Origin: Austwickia chelonae
GTDB taxonomy: Bacteria > Actinomycetota > Actinomycetes > Actinomycetales > Dermatophilaceae
Direction: 5' to 3'
NCBI RefSeq assembly: GCF_003391095.1
Contig: NZ_CP031447.1
Coordinates: 2,852,001 to 2,916,000 of the forward strand
Length of the DNA stretch: 64,000 nt
Below the pieces are notes generated by a model. It saw only the letters and a list, made by a program, of their open reading frames with translations, searched no databases and was not told where the DNA came from. This document shows, in pieces, positions 1-8,321 of the stretch. Within the stretch, counting starts at the first letter, position 1, and each line of letters opens with the position of its first letter. The position numbers and the translations under genes are program-made.

Positions 1-251
1 AAAATCGCAACAAGATTGACGACCCACAGGACAGCAGCCACATTGAAGAGCCAACGCCAGAAGAAAAGCCAGTCCGGCCGGGGCCCTGTGAAGCACGTCG
101 ACAACAGGTTTGGTTGCGCAGTAAGCGCCACATTCTCGTAGATGAACGCCAGCAAGCTCACCAAAACGAACGAGACCACACTCGCTATCGTCCACACCAT
201 CTCCCGCCGATTCGCGTGAAGTCTCACCACTTTCCGCCTACTTTTCAACAT
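1..251 (-). CDS. Small membrane protein, partial (paralog of the next gene)
   Basis: This reading frame starts at an ATG at 251 and runs off the left edge of the window, so only the first 83 or so residues are visible. They contain a basic N-terminus, a hydrophobic segment at about residues 19-39, a Cys-Phe plus Arg-Pro-Asp motif (CFTGPRPD) and a second hydrophobic segment rich in Trp. The same arrangement, with CFWPERPE, is found in the neighbouring gene at 279-653, so the two are tandem paralogs. A GGGTGG stretch precedes the start. I recognise no named family. The position directly downstream of a T7SS effector suggests an immunity protein; that is inference. Confidence 0.6.
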   Translation of the reverse strand, partial: MLKSRRKVVRLHANRREMVWTIASVVSFVLVSLLAFIYENVALTAQPNLLSTCFTGPRPDWLFFWRWLFNVAAVLWVVNLVAI

Positions 252-278
252 CACACCACCCCGATAGCACGCAACCCA

Positions 279-653
279 TTATCGTCTTGTTATACATGGC
301 TGCCCCGGAAGATAGCGCCCTACGCCTAAGTAGGCATGGAGCAGGTCTATCCCGTAATAAAGGTGGACGCCCCACATGAGAAGCACCAGCAATACGAAGA
401 GAGGTCTACCTAGATGTAAGGCATAGATCGACAGGCCAACCAAACTTGCCACGGATATCAACCCGACAGCCGTCCAGGCAACCCTCAAGGGCGTTAAAAT
501 TTCAGGACGTTCAGGCCAGAAACATGAGCGTCCACCATAATACTTCGAATCAACCTTACCGATTTCCATATACCAGAGATCGAGCGCAACCATGACTGCC
601 ATCAACGCTAATGTCAGAGCCGCCCAAATTGCAAGTAAGTATTTACTTTTCAC
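279..653 (-). CDS. Small multi-spanning membrane protein, candidate immunity protein
   Basis: A protein of 124 residues if read from the GTG at 653, which has an AGGAA sequence seven bases upstream; an upstream ATG at 710 gives 143 residues. It has about four hydrophobic segments with a short outside loop carrying the motif CFWPERPE. It shares this motif and spacing with the truncated protein at 1-251, so the genes arose by duplication. It lies about 95 bases after the stop of the T7SS effector on the same strand. No known domain is recognised. A role in protecting the producer from the effector is inferred only from position, size and duplication. Confidence 0.6.
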   Translation of the reverse strand: MKSKYLLAIWAALTLALMAVMVALDLWYMEIGKVDSKYYGGRSCFWPERPEILTPLRVAWTAVGLISVASLVGLSIYALHLGRPLFVLLVLLMWGVHLYYGIDLLHAYLGVGRYLPGQPCITRR

Positions 654-748
654 ATCCCCATTCCTCGCATCAATTGTGGCAATTTCCTCATGTTCCGCAC
701 TTAATATCACACATATTTTATGTGTGTGAATGCCAATATTTCAAACCC

Positions 749-2044
749 TTACCAGATCTTTTTTGGGCGCACATAATGGAGATTTTTACCGCCAGTATGG
801 TTCGCGATTCCTGCCGCCCTTCCTTCGGCGTCAAGGTTCAGTCCAGGACTATTCTGCTGACCGTAAAGGATCTGCCCTTTTGGCAAAACTGCTGTGACAA
901 CAGCCGCATGTTGAACTGCCCCTTGATTTTTATCTCCAGAAGGAACCTTCTCCTCCCAATACACAATATCACCGGGGAGCACTTCATTCGGATTCAGCTT
1001 TGTCCCGCCATGTTTCAGAAAGAAGTCCATGTTGTTTTGTGCTGCACCCCAGGCAGGGGAAGTTCCATAGCGCTCAGGGTAGCCAAACCGATACTCTGCT
1101 GCCGGAGTACGAATCCAGCCATCTGAGACTTTCGGCATAACGAATCCCGCGACTACATCCTCTTTAGGTGCCATATATGTTAGCCCACCTCCTTCATTAA
1201 GTGCGCTAGATACAAAATTAGTACAGTTATTTTTCATCGTATCTACATCGTCATTATTCCAGTTCTTATAAACCCAGTCAACTGTCTTCACGGCGTCAAA
1301 TCCTTGATCCAGCCTACGCATCTGGTCCTTCACGTTTTCCGAAATTCCTGGCAAAGCTGCTAATTCAACAGGAACTGCTTTCTGGAACTCTCTCCGCTGT
1401 TCTGGCGTGAGGCTATTCCACCAAGCTTCTTGCTGCTCGGCAGAAAGACCATCAGGGAGTTGATTACGAAACAGTTCAAGCGCGTCATGAACAGATTCAG
1501 TCTGGGCCTTCTCCACGTCTGATTCCGACACCGAATCAGGGTCAACTGAGACCCTTCCTAGCGCCTTTTCACACAGCTCATCGGCCTCCCGCACTGCCTT
1601 CAATGCGTCGTTAATTAATGTCTGGAACTCCGTGCGATAGTAGAGTACTTTATCCTGCTGTTCAGCAGTCAAAGATTTCTGACTCACTTGTGAAAGAGAG
1701 ACATGACCCTCCGCATCCACCTCCAGCCCCTTTGTTCGGGCAATTTCTGTATAACTCCTCAGACTACGCTGAGCGACTTCAATTGCATCGCCAAAAGCGT
1801 TCAGTACTATGACTGCAGTTCGACCCATAACAGCAAGATCATCGGCACGCTCAGCGAGCGTCTTAAATTCAGATGACGCCTTTTCACCAACTTCATCTTG
1901 CCACTCTTTCCTAAGCTGCTTATCCCCCTTATCCCTCAATGTCGCAGCAAACCTTTCGGTCTGTTCAGAAAAACTCTTCATATCGTTCGCAAATTCATGA
2001 ACTTTACTGGGATCACAGTCCATGACGTCCTGATATCTAACCAT
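749..2044 (-). CDS. Type VII secretion effector with C-terminal cysteine amidase-like domain
   Basis: A 431-residue protein. Residues 1-110 are a charged helical region like WXG100/LXG-type secretion domains. Residues 190-250 carry the segment WWNSLTPEQRREFQ followed by LAALPGI, which often marks the linker of actinobacterial T7SS effectors. Residues 255-431 resemble the Amidase_6 / NlpC-P60-like fold: the motif NCTNFVSSAL places the likely nucleophile at Cys274, GDIVYW is at about 358-363, and HAAVV puts the likely catalytic His at 379. Such domains cleave peptide or amide bonds in cell walls, or act as toxins. There is no signal peptide, as expected for T7SS cargo. A WXG-like partner lies upstream and two small membrane proteins downstream. 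The substrate is unknown. The start has AAGGG upstream. The gene is AT-richer than most of the window. Confidence 0.75.
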   Translation of the reverse strand: MVRYQDVMDCDPSKVHEFANDMKSFSEQTERFAATLRDKGDKQLRKEWQDEVGEKASSEFKTLAERADDLAVMGRTAVIVLNAFGDAIEVAQRSLRSYTEIARTKGLEVDAEGHVSLSQVSQKSLTAEQQDKVLYYRTEFQTLINDALKAVREADELCEKALGRVSVDPDSVSESDVEKAQTESVHDALELFRNQLPDGLSAEQQEAWWNSLTPEQRREFQKAVPVELAALPGISENVKDQMRRLDQGFDAVKTVDWVYKNWNNDDVDTMKNNCTNFVSSALNEGGGLTYMAPKEDVVAGFVMPKVSDGWIRTPAAEYRFGYPERYGTSPAWGAAQNNMDFFLKHGGTKLNPNEVLPGDIVYWEEKVPSGDKNQGAVQHAAVVTAVLPKGQILYGQQNSPGLNLDAEGRAAGIANHTGGKNLHYVRPKKIW

Positions 2045-2100
2045 TTTCTACCCTTCACCAGGTGTTCTTGAGCCGTAAAACTGTCGACGAAATCCTGAAA

Positions 2101-2503
2101 CTAGACACCCTTTCGCTGAGAAGTTCCCATATTTAATCCCGAGCTTCCATGCCCCTCGTTTGCTTTTTCGTCAACCCTCCCTGAAATCTCTGTGAGAGAC
2201 TTCCCGACACGGCTCAGCGCCACCCGGGACTTCTCGTCCATTTCTCGAGTTTCACGGGCAGACTCATCTAATTTAGATGCGATATCTTTAATATTTTCAA
2301 AATTTCTGTCCATCCCGCCTTGGAGATTACTGACAAAACGGAGCATTTTTGCTGCCGACTTGAATCCCTGGTGAGAACCCCGCAGCGGGCGCCGCCGAGG
2401 TATACAGTTTTGAGATTCGCGATTGAGCACCGTCGGCTTCCTCCCGAAGATCATTCGCGACTTTCATAACTCCATCAGGTGACATCGATATGCCCCAAGA
2501 CAT
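2101..2503 (-). pseudogene. WXG100-like T7SS partner protein, frameshifted
   Basis: Two overlapping frames together give one plausible protein of about 134 residues. The first frame starts at the ATG at 2503, with AAGGAG five bases upstream, and encodes MSWGISMSPDGVMKVANDL. The second frame supplies a helical C-terminal half with FKSAAKMLRF. Removing one G from the four-G run (CCCC at 2378-2381 on the plus strand) joins them. The helical, secretion-substrate-like character and the effector 57 bases downstream suggest an ESX-type chaperone or co-secreted partner. The break may be a true mutation, slippage or a sequencing error. Confidence 0.6.
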
Positions 2504-2545
2504 GCGCACTCCTTCCCAATCAAAGGCCTCCGCAAGCTGAAATGA

Positions 2546-3598
2546 TCAAGCCTGCGTCGGAACCCTGGCCGCCACTACGGCATTCGGATCAATATCGGCA
2601 GCTGACACCGTATGAACGTCAACAAAATTGGTGTCACGAAGCAACTCGAGCAGACGCTCCTGGGTGAGGGTTCGTCGCCCCCCGGGTCGGAGCATGTGTT
2701 TCAGCGCGGAAGTCGCACCCCGCAATTGGTCAGTCCAGTTCCCCCGGACCAGAAGCCACCCCCCTGGAGCGAGTGCGGCCTGAACCTGGCGGAGCACAGC
2801 GGTGGCTTCCTCCGGAGGTTTGCCACCCAGCACCATGAACAGGAAAGCGATATCGAAGCCTTCTTCGTCGGGAAGTCGCAGGGTGTCTTTTTCCAGGTCT
2901 GCTTCGCGCAATTCGACCCGCCCGTCCATCGCGTACCGCTCGAGGTTGGTCTGGGCCGCGCTCAACGGATTCGGACGGTCTGCGATGACAGCCGTCCACC
3001 CGGGTAGTTCTCGGAGTGCGCCGATGGTGTCCATGCCGTGCCCGCCCCCGGCGTCGAGGATGCGGCCGTTGCCGGTCGGGTGCAGTCGCCGAATGATCCG
3101 TGCGGTTTGTGTGCTGCGAGCCCTGGCGACCTCGGCGAGCCCCTGCATCTGTGCTGCGGGAGGACCTTGGCGACGTCGGGCGGTTCTGATCGGATCGTCT
3201 TCGCCCGGAACTTCTGCGCGCAAGGCCTCCGTCAACCCTGCGAAGTTGACGTATTTCTCGTGTTCGCTGACCACCCAGTGGCGCAGTGAATACGGTGCGT
3301 CTGAGGTGAGATGGGCGGCAGCCAGTGGGGTCGCAGAACATTCCAGGCCGGTGCGGTACAACAGCCCCATCCCGGTCAACGCGTCGGCGAGGACGTCGGC
3401 GGCTTCGACACTGATCCGGCAATGTGCGGCGATCTCCGCCAGGGTGTGCGGCTCTCCTTCGACGGTCAGCAGATCGAAGAAACCCAAACGCACCGAGGAG
3501 ATGAGTGCTTGGGACTCCCGGTAGGCGTGCAGGATGCGGTCGATGGCCACACCGTCAGGAGCCGGACGAGAAAGGTCGTATTCACGGTGGTCAGACAC
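2546..3598 (-). CDS. SAM-dependent O-methyltransferase (family 2 type)
   Basis: A 350-residue protein. Residues about 1-110 form an N-terminal winged-helix/dimerisation region typical of plant- and polyketide-type O-methyltransferases. Residues about 170-330 form a class I Rossmann methyltransferase, with the SAM-binding motif ILDAGGGHG, an acidic residue after the second strand (VIADRP) and the post-motif LVRGNW. It should transfer a methyl group from SAM to a small hydroxylated or amino substrate, which cannot be named here. The T7SS module follows 43 bases downstream on the same strand, but there is no obvious functional link. No biosynthetic cluster surrounds it. Confidence 0.8.
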   Translation of the reverse strand: MSDHREYDLSRPAPDGVAIDRILHAYRESQALISSVRLGFFDLLTVEGEPHTLAEIAAHCRISVEAADVLADALTGMGLLYRTGLECSATPLAAAHLTSDAPYSLRHWVVSEHEKYVNFAGLTEALRAEVPGEDDPIRTARRRQGPPAAQMQGLAEVARARSTQTARIIRRLHPTGNGRILDAGGGHGMDTIGALRELPGWTAVIADRPNPLSAAQTNLERYAMDGRVELREADLEKDTLRLPDEEGFDIAFLFMVLGGKPPEEATAVLRQVQAALAPGGWLLVRGNWTDQLRGATSALKHMLRPGGRRTLTQERLLELLRDTNFVDVHTVSAADIDPNAVVAARVPTQA

Positions 3599-3821
3599 GC
3601 GCCCAGGCTAGTGGCCTCTCCGACCCGCGTTCGGAGAACGGCGAATCGGCGCTAGGCCCAGGCTGATCGAAGGGCATAGGCCGCGCTGTACCTACTGCGT
3701 ACGGAAGTGTTCTGCTCTCGCAGAAGGGTGTGTCCTCCCTGCCGCTGAAAGCTTCGCTCACAGCTAATATGCAGGAGTTGGATCTGTCGACCATGGCGAG
3801 ACGTGAGCAAGGAGGCCGGGG

Positions 3822-5330
3822 GTGACTGCAGCACATCCGCGAAAGAGTGCAGGTGGCGATACTGCACACCAGACTGGCTTTTCAAGATCTTCCACCGGGA
3901 CGTCCAATACGGACGAGATGTGGCTACGCAGGTTTACCATCGCAGCCATTGCACTACCTATCCTCTTTATTGCGACGATGCTCCTGCTTCGTCCCAGAAT
4001 GTGGGAGTACCTCTGGCCCGGCCATGGACATGTACTGGTCGACACCCTGCTCCTCGTCGCCGCAGCAGCTTTCGGGATATCGATGGTTACGGTGATCCGT
4101 CGAGGCCATCGGTTGCTGACCGCCCGCCACCACGAGCTGGACGTTGCCCACCGACATCTCGCGCAGGCCCTCGCCGAACGTGACCGCAGCCATCGCCGCA
4201 CCGAAGCCGTCTGCGACATCCTTCTTCAAATCACCCGACGCGAATCCCTCTCCACCACGTTGTCGTCCATCGCCACTCACGCCCGTGGACTGGTCGACGC
4301 CGCAGACGCTGGATTGTGTTTGCAGAGTGAGCCCGAAGCCGACGGCCGGGTCTGTATCCGCGGTCAGGGTGGCCGATGCTGCCAGGACCACTCCGGTGAC
4401 TGCCCCGCCCGGGAACGGCCTGTTCAGAAGCTGCCCCTGCTCCCCGTCAACGGGCAGCGCGCCGGCGCCGACCTCTGCCTTGCGGTCTCCGCACCCCCAG
4501 CCGATGGCGCCATCACCGCCTACCCGGTGCGCGACACCCGCGACCTGGTCGGCTCCCTGTGGGTGGACAAAGCCGTGATCGAGCCCGGTGACGACGCCTT
4601 CCTACGCACCCTCGCCGACCTGGCCTCAGTCGCCATCGACCAAGCCAACCTCCTCGACGCCACCTGCCACGCCGCGACCCTCGCCGAGCGCGACCGGATC
4701 GCCCGGGAGATGCACGACAGCCTCGCCCAAGTCCTCGGAGTGACCCACCTCCGTCTCCAAGTGCTACTCACCAGGAACGATGTACACGAGACCCGTCAGG
4801 TCAGCGAAGAACTCCACAGCCTCGCCGACCTGTGCCATGACGCCTATCGTGACGTCCGCGAGTCGATCCTCGGACTGCGTGAATCCCCACGGGCGGACCA
4901 GGGACTGATCGACAGCCTACGCATCTATGTCACCAAGTACTCCAGGCAGTCGTGCATCGACACCCGGCTGGAGAACCACGTGCCCGCCGACCCGCGGCTC
5001 TCCCCGCACTGCGAAGTGCAGGTCATCCGCGTGGTCCAAGAGGCGCTCACCAACGTCCGTAAACATTCCGGCGCGACCACCGCCGTCGTCCGTATCACCG
5101 AGACCCCGGAGAACGTCATGTTCGAAATAGAAGATGACGGGCGGGGTTTCGATCCACGTCACGTCATCTCCGAGGCCGAGTCCTTCGGCCTACGATCCAT
5201 GCAGGAACGTTGTGAAGCGGCAGGCGGGCAGCTCACCATCAAGGCCGCCCCCGGTCAAGGAACCCGTGTCGCCCTCGCCGTCCCCCGCGCTTCGGGCCAC
5301 GACCTGCTCCACGAGATGGTCGGCGCATGA
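3822..5330 (+). CDS. Sensor histidine kinase, NarX/DegS-like, with GAF-type sensor
   Basis: A 502-residue membrane kinase starting at a GTG preceded by AAGGAGG (3809-3815). Two membrane helices lie at about residues 37-57 and 70-92. A GAF-like domain spans about 140-275 and carries a cysteine cluster (Cys178, 186, 187, 194). The HisKA_3 dimerisation helix has EMHDSLAQ with phospho-acceptor His298, and a HATPase domain follows with NVRKHS and DDGRGFD. It overlaps the response regulator by four bases (ATGA). The nrfHA genes follow directly, so it probably senses nitrite, nitrate, NO or redox state and controls nitrite ammonification. The signal is inferred; the kinase fold is clear. Confidence 0.88.
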   Translation: MTAAHPRKSAGGDTAHQTGFSRSSTGTSNTDEMWLRRFTIAAIALPILFIATMLLLRPRMWEYLWPGHGHVLVDTLLLVAAAAFGISMVTVIRRGHRLLTARHHELDVAHRHLAQALAERDRSHRRTEAVCDILLQITRRESLSTTLSSIATHARGLVDAADAGLCLQSEPEADGRVCIRGQGGRCCQDHSGDCPARERPVQKLPLLPVNGQRAGADLCLAVSAPPADGAITAYPVRDTRDLVGSLWVDKAVIEPGDDAFLRTLADLASVAIDQANLLDATCHAATLAERDRIAREMHDSLAQVLGVTHLRLQVLLTRNDVHETRQVSEELHSLADLCHDAYRDVRESILGLRESPRADQGLIDSLRIYVTKYSRQSCIDTRLENHVPADPRLSPHCEVQVIRVVQEALTNVRKHSGATTAVVRITETPENVMFEIEDDGRGFDPRHVISEAESFGLRSMQERCEAAGGQLTIKAAPGQGTRVALAVPRASGHDLLHEMVGA

Positions 5331-6028
5331 TCACCACGCCGATGCCCCGCGCCGAAGGCGAACCGGTCCGGGTCCTCCTGGTCGACGACCAGGCCCTCTT
5401 CCGCGGCGCCATCGCTGCGCTCGTCGACCAGCTCGACGACTTCAGCGTCGTCGGCGAAGCAGGAAACGGCTTGGACGGCATCGAGAAAGCCCGCGCCCTA
5501 CGCCCAGACCTGATCGTGATGGACGTCGAGATGCCTGTCATGGACGGTGTCGAGGCCGCCCGGATCCTGCGCGAACAGATGCCCAGCATCAAGGTCATCA
5601 TGCTGACCGTCTGCGAAGAGGACGAGAAGCTGCTGACCGCAGTGCGTCTGGGCGCACACGGCTACCTGTTGAAAGATCTGCGACCCGAGCAGCTCTTCGA
5701 CATGCTGCGCTCGGTGATGCGCGATGAGACCCCCGTCTCGCCGGCCCTGGTCGGTCGGCTCCTCGCCGAGCTCCGCGGCGACGGACGCTCACCACACACG
5801 CCGGCATCGCCACCCAGCGACCCCGGCCTCTCCCAACGTGAGCTGGAGATCATGCGTCTGGTCGCCGATGGCCTGACCAACAAGGAAATCGGCGCCCGGT
5901 TGTCCATCACCGAAGGCACCGTGAAGAACCACGTACACAACGCCCTGCACAAACTCGACATGAGCAATCGCATTCAAGCTGCCGCGTACATCGTGCGGCA
6001 AGGTCTGGGCCTGCCCTCACGTGCCTGA
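5327..6028 (+). CDS. NarL/FixJ-family response regulator
   Basis: A 233-residue protein with a receiver domain (residues about 15-130) and a LuxR/NarL-type helix-turn-helix (about 165-228). Receiver key residues are present: acidic pair Asp20/Asp21, phosphoacceptor Asp66 in VMDVEMP, Thr94 and Lys116 (LLKD). The DNA-binding part has LSQRELEIMRLVADG and the recognition helix TEGTVKNHVHN. It is translationally coupled to the histidine kinase at 3822-5330. Its likely targets are the neighbouring nrfHA promoter and the cytochrome c maturation operon, which share CTATAT-containing sequences; this is inference. Confidence 0.92.
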   Translation: MITTPMPRAEGEPVRVLLVDDQALFRGAIAALVDQLDDFSVVGEAGNGLDGIEKARALRPDLIVMDVEMPVMDGVEAARILREQMPSIKVIMLTVCEEDEKLLTAVRLGAHGYLLKDLRPEQLFDMLRSVMRDETPVSPALVGRLLAELRGDGRSPHTPASPPSDPGLSQRELEIMRLVADGLTNKEIGARLSITEGTVKNHVHNALHKLDMSNRIQAAAYIVRQGLGLPSRA

Positions 6029-6068
6029 CCTCCGACCGGCATAGCGGCAGGTGCCGGAAGACTCGGAC

Positions 6069-6090
6069 CTATATACCGGATTTCTACCGG
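6069..6090 (+). promoter_or_regulatory. Candidate promoter/operator region upstream of nrfHA
   Basis: The region contains CTATATACCGG followed by a second TACCGG eleven bases later (6074-6079 and 6085-6090). The CTATAT core recurs upstream of the cytochrome c maturation operon at 8322-8352. About one helical turn between the repeats suits a dimeric NarL-type activator. This is sequence pattern only. Confidence 0.35.
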
Positions 6091-6120
6091 CGGAGGGATG
6101 GTAAACGCCTGGCACCGTCA

Positions 6121-6139
6121 CCATCATGAGTCATGATGG
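6121..6139. promoter_or_regulatory. Perfect 19-bp palindrome upstream of nrfH
   Basis: The sequence CCATCATGA-G-TCATGATGG has nine-base arms around a single central base. It lies 92-110 bases before the nrfH start at 6231. It could be an operator for a dimeric regulator, for example an FNR/CRP- or NO-responsive protein, or it could form a leader hairpin. Confidence 0.4.
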
Positions 6140-6230
6140 GCGACCCGACTGGAGGCCGCTCTCCCCACCGGTGCCTACCGGCGGGGCCGACACAGCTGGC
6201 CTACGAGGACGGCGTGACGAGGGTCGGACA

Positions 6231-6722
6231 ATGGTGAAAGAGATTCTCGCCGAACTACGGAGCGTCTTCTCCCGCCCGTCGGGATGGTTGTACGCGGCCG
6301 CGGTCTTCGTGGTGGGTTCACTGATCGGCGTGGGTTTCTTCACGTTCGGTTATGCCAACGGAGCGTCCTACCTGAGCAATGACCCGAAGGCCTGCGTCAA
6401 CTGTCACGTGATGCGCGACCAGTACGACGGATGGATGAAGTCCAGCCACGGAAAAGTCGCCGTCTGCAACGACTGCCACGCACCACACGACATCGTGGGT
6501 AAGTACGCCACGAAGGCGCTCAACGGATGGAACCACGGGTTCGCCTTCACCACCGGAAACTTCCCGCAGAACATCCAGATCACGCAGCGGAACCGCGAGA
6601 TCACCGAGCAGGCCTGCCTCAGCTGCCATGCCGACATCACGTCCGGCATCAGAGCGTCCCGTCCGGAACATTCCCCACAGGTCTCGTGCATCTCCTGCCA
6701 TCGCAACGTCGGGCATATGTAG
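6231..6722 (+). CDS. nrfH: NrfH, tetraheme cytochrome c, membrane quinol dehydrogenase subunit
   Basis: A 163-residue protein of the NapC/NrfH family that takes electrons from menaquinol and passes them to NrfA. The start at 6231 (MVKEILAE) gives the usual family length; an upstream ATG at 6126 would add an unlikely arginine- and proline-rich tail. One membrane anchor lies at about residues 19-41. Four CxxCH haem sites are visible at residues 55-59, 79-83, 129-133 and 153-157. The first is followed by VMRDQYDGW, where the Met is the expected unusual haem ligand. It sits nine bases before the preferred nrfA start and forms an operon with it. Confidence 0.93.
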   Translation: MVKEILAELRSVFSRPSGWLYAAAVFVVGSLIGVGFFTFGYANGASYLSNDPKACVNCHVMRDQYDGWMKSSHGKVAVCNDCHAPHDIVGKYATKALNGWNHGFAFTTGNFPQNIQITQRNREITEQACLSCHADITSGIRASRPEHSPQVSCISCHRNVGHM

Positions 6723-6731
6723 GTGGACACC

Positions 6732-8189
6732 ATGGAAACCAGCGAGAACCCTCGCCGACGCAAAGTCTTATGGCTACTCGTCGGCGCCATCGCGATCACA
6801 GCCGTGGTCACGATGGGTCTGACAGCCTTGCTCGTCAACATCCTCGAACGTAAGGAAGAGGCGCGGGCGCCCTTCACGAAGGTCGTGGAGATCGACGACA
6901 AGACCACCGACCCAGCAGTCTGGGGTCGAAACTTCCCCATCCAGTACGACATGTACAAGAAGACCGCCGATCAGGAGCGCACCAAGTTCGGTGGCTCTGA
7001 AGCGCTCCCGAAGGACCCGAAGAAGCCGCAGAGCGGCACGGTCTCCCAGAGCAAGATCACCGAGGACCCCCGCCTGCAGAAGATGTGGGCCGGGTACGCC
7101 TTCGCCACGGACTTCCGTGAGGAACGCGGTCACGCGCACATGCTGCAGGACCAGATGGACACCCGTCGGGTGACCGACTTCAAACAGCCTGGTACCTGTT
7201 TGAACTGCCACGCCTCCACCTACGTCGCCCAGAAGTACGAATTGGGCAACGGGGACCTGAAGGCCGGCTTCGACAAGATGAACAAGATGACCTATGCCGA
7301 GGCCACCTCCAAGGTGCAGCACCCGGTGGCCTGCATCGACTGCCATGACCCGAAGACGATGCAGCTGCGCATCACCAAGCCCGCGTTCATGGAGGGCATC
7401 AAGAAGATCAAGGCGCAGCAGGGCGTCAAGGACTTCGATGTCAACAAGGACGCCACCGCTCAGGAGATGCGTTCGTTCGTCTGTGGACAGTGCCACGTCG
7501 AGTACTACTTCAAGGGCGAGGAGAAGACCCTCACCTTCCCGTGGGACAAGGGCACCAAGGCCACCGACGCTCTCGCCTACTACGACGAGATCGGTTTCAA
7601 GGACTGGGAGCACAAGATCACCGGCGCCCCGGCGTTGAAGGCCCAGCACCCGGAGTTCGAGACCTGGCAGCAGGGCGTGCACTACCGGGCCGGGGTCTCG
7701 TGCGCCGACTGCCACATGCCGTACACCCGGGTGGGTTCGGCGAAGGTCAGCGACCACCAGGTCCGCAGCCCCATGTTGAATGTCAACCGGGCCTGCCAGG
7801 GATGTCACAACGCCTCGGAGACCGAGATCAAGGATCGGGTCGAACAGATCCAATTGCGTTTCATCTCCTCACGTGATGTGGCGTTCAACGCGTTGACCGA
7901 ATTCATCGACGACATCGCGGCGGCCCAGAAGAACGGGGCCACCGAGGACAGGCTGGTCAAGGCACGTGACTTCCAGCGCAAGGCACAGTTCCTGATCGAC
8001 TACGTCGAAGCAGAGAACTCCGCCGGATTCCACGCTCCTGGGGCCACCCTGGACACCATCAACCGGGCTACCGACTACATCCGCCAGGGGCAGCTCGCGC
8101 TGCTCGGGAAGGAGAAGTCACCGGAGGCTCCGCTGCCGGCCACGCCGACTGCTCCGGTCGCGCCGGTCCCCACCACGCGCAGCAGCTGA
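6732..8189 (+). CDS. nrfA: NrfA, pentaheme cytochrome c nitrite reductase (ammonia-forming), CxxCH type
   Basis: A 485-residue protein that reduces nitrite to ammonium with six electrons outside the membrane. I prefer the ATG at 6732, which has AGGTGG six bases upstream, over the GTG at 6723. An uncleaved-looking membrane helix lies at about residues 12-37. Five haem motifs are present: CLNCH (156-160), CIDCH (201-205), CGQCH (251-255, followed by VEYYF with the active-site Tyr), CADCH (324-328) and CQGCH (355-359). QHPEFETW at about 305 carries the active-site His. The first haem motif, which is CxxCK in E. coli NrfA, is CxxCH here. The C-terminal 30 residues are proline- and alanine-rich. 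It pairs with NrfH. Confidence 0.94.
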   Translation: METSENPRRRKVLWLLVGAIAITAVVTMGLTALLVNILERKEEARAPFTKVVEIDDKTTDPAVWGRNFPIQYDMYKKTADQERTKFGGSEALPKDPKKPQSGTVSQSKITEDPRLQKMWAGYAFATDFREERGHAHMLQDQMDTRRVTDFKQPGTCLNCHASTYVAQKYELGNGDLKAGFDKMNKMTYAEATSKVQHPVACIDCHDPKTMQLRITKPAFMEGIKKIKAQQGVKDFDVNKDATAQEMRSFVCGQCHVEYYFKGEEKTLTFPWDKGTKATDALAYYDEIGFKDWEHKITGAPALKAQHPEFETWQQGVHYRAGVSCADCHMPYTRVGSAKVSDHQVRSPMLNVNRACQGCHNASETEIKDRVEQIQLRFISSRDVAFNALTEFIDDIAAAQKNGATEDRLVKARDFQRKAQFLIDYVEAENSAGFHAPGATLDTINRATDYIRQGQLALLGKEKSPEAPLPATPTAPVAPVPTTRSS

Positions 8190-8230
8190 TCGGAGGAACA
8201 CCGGACACAGGCCCGACGCCTGCTTCCTCC

Positions 8231-8269
8231 CGGACGGGGGATGCCACCAGTGGTGGTGTCCCCCGTCCG
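8231..8269 (+). terminator. Hairpin after nrfA
   Basis: An almost perfect inverted repeat with arms of about 18 bases (CGGACGGGGGA...TCCCCCGTCCG) and a three-base loop lies 42 bases after the nrfA stop. It lacks a clear T-run, so it may be a terminator or an mRNA-stabilising hairpin. Confidence 0.6.
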
Positions 8270-8321
8270 TCGTCTCCCCACCCGGTATACGCCGGAGGCC
8301 CCCCGACAGGCACAGGTGCGC

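Noticed and set aside
6126-6230. N-terminal extension of NrfH to the ATG at 6126
   Set aside because: The extra 35 residues are Arg/Pro-rich, overlap the palindrome at 6121-6139, and make NrfH longer than usual; the ATG at 6231 gives the normal length.
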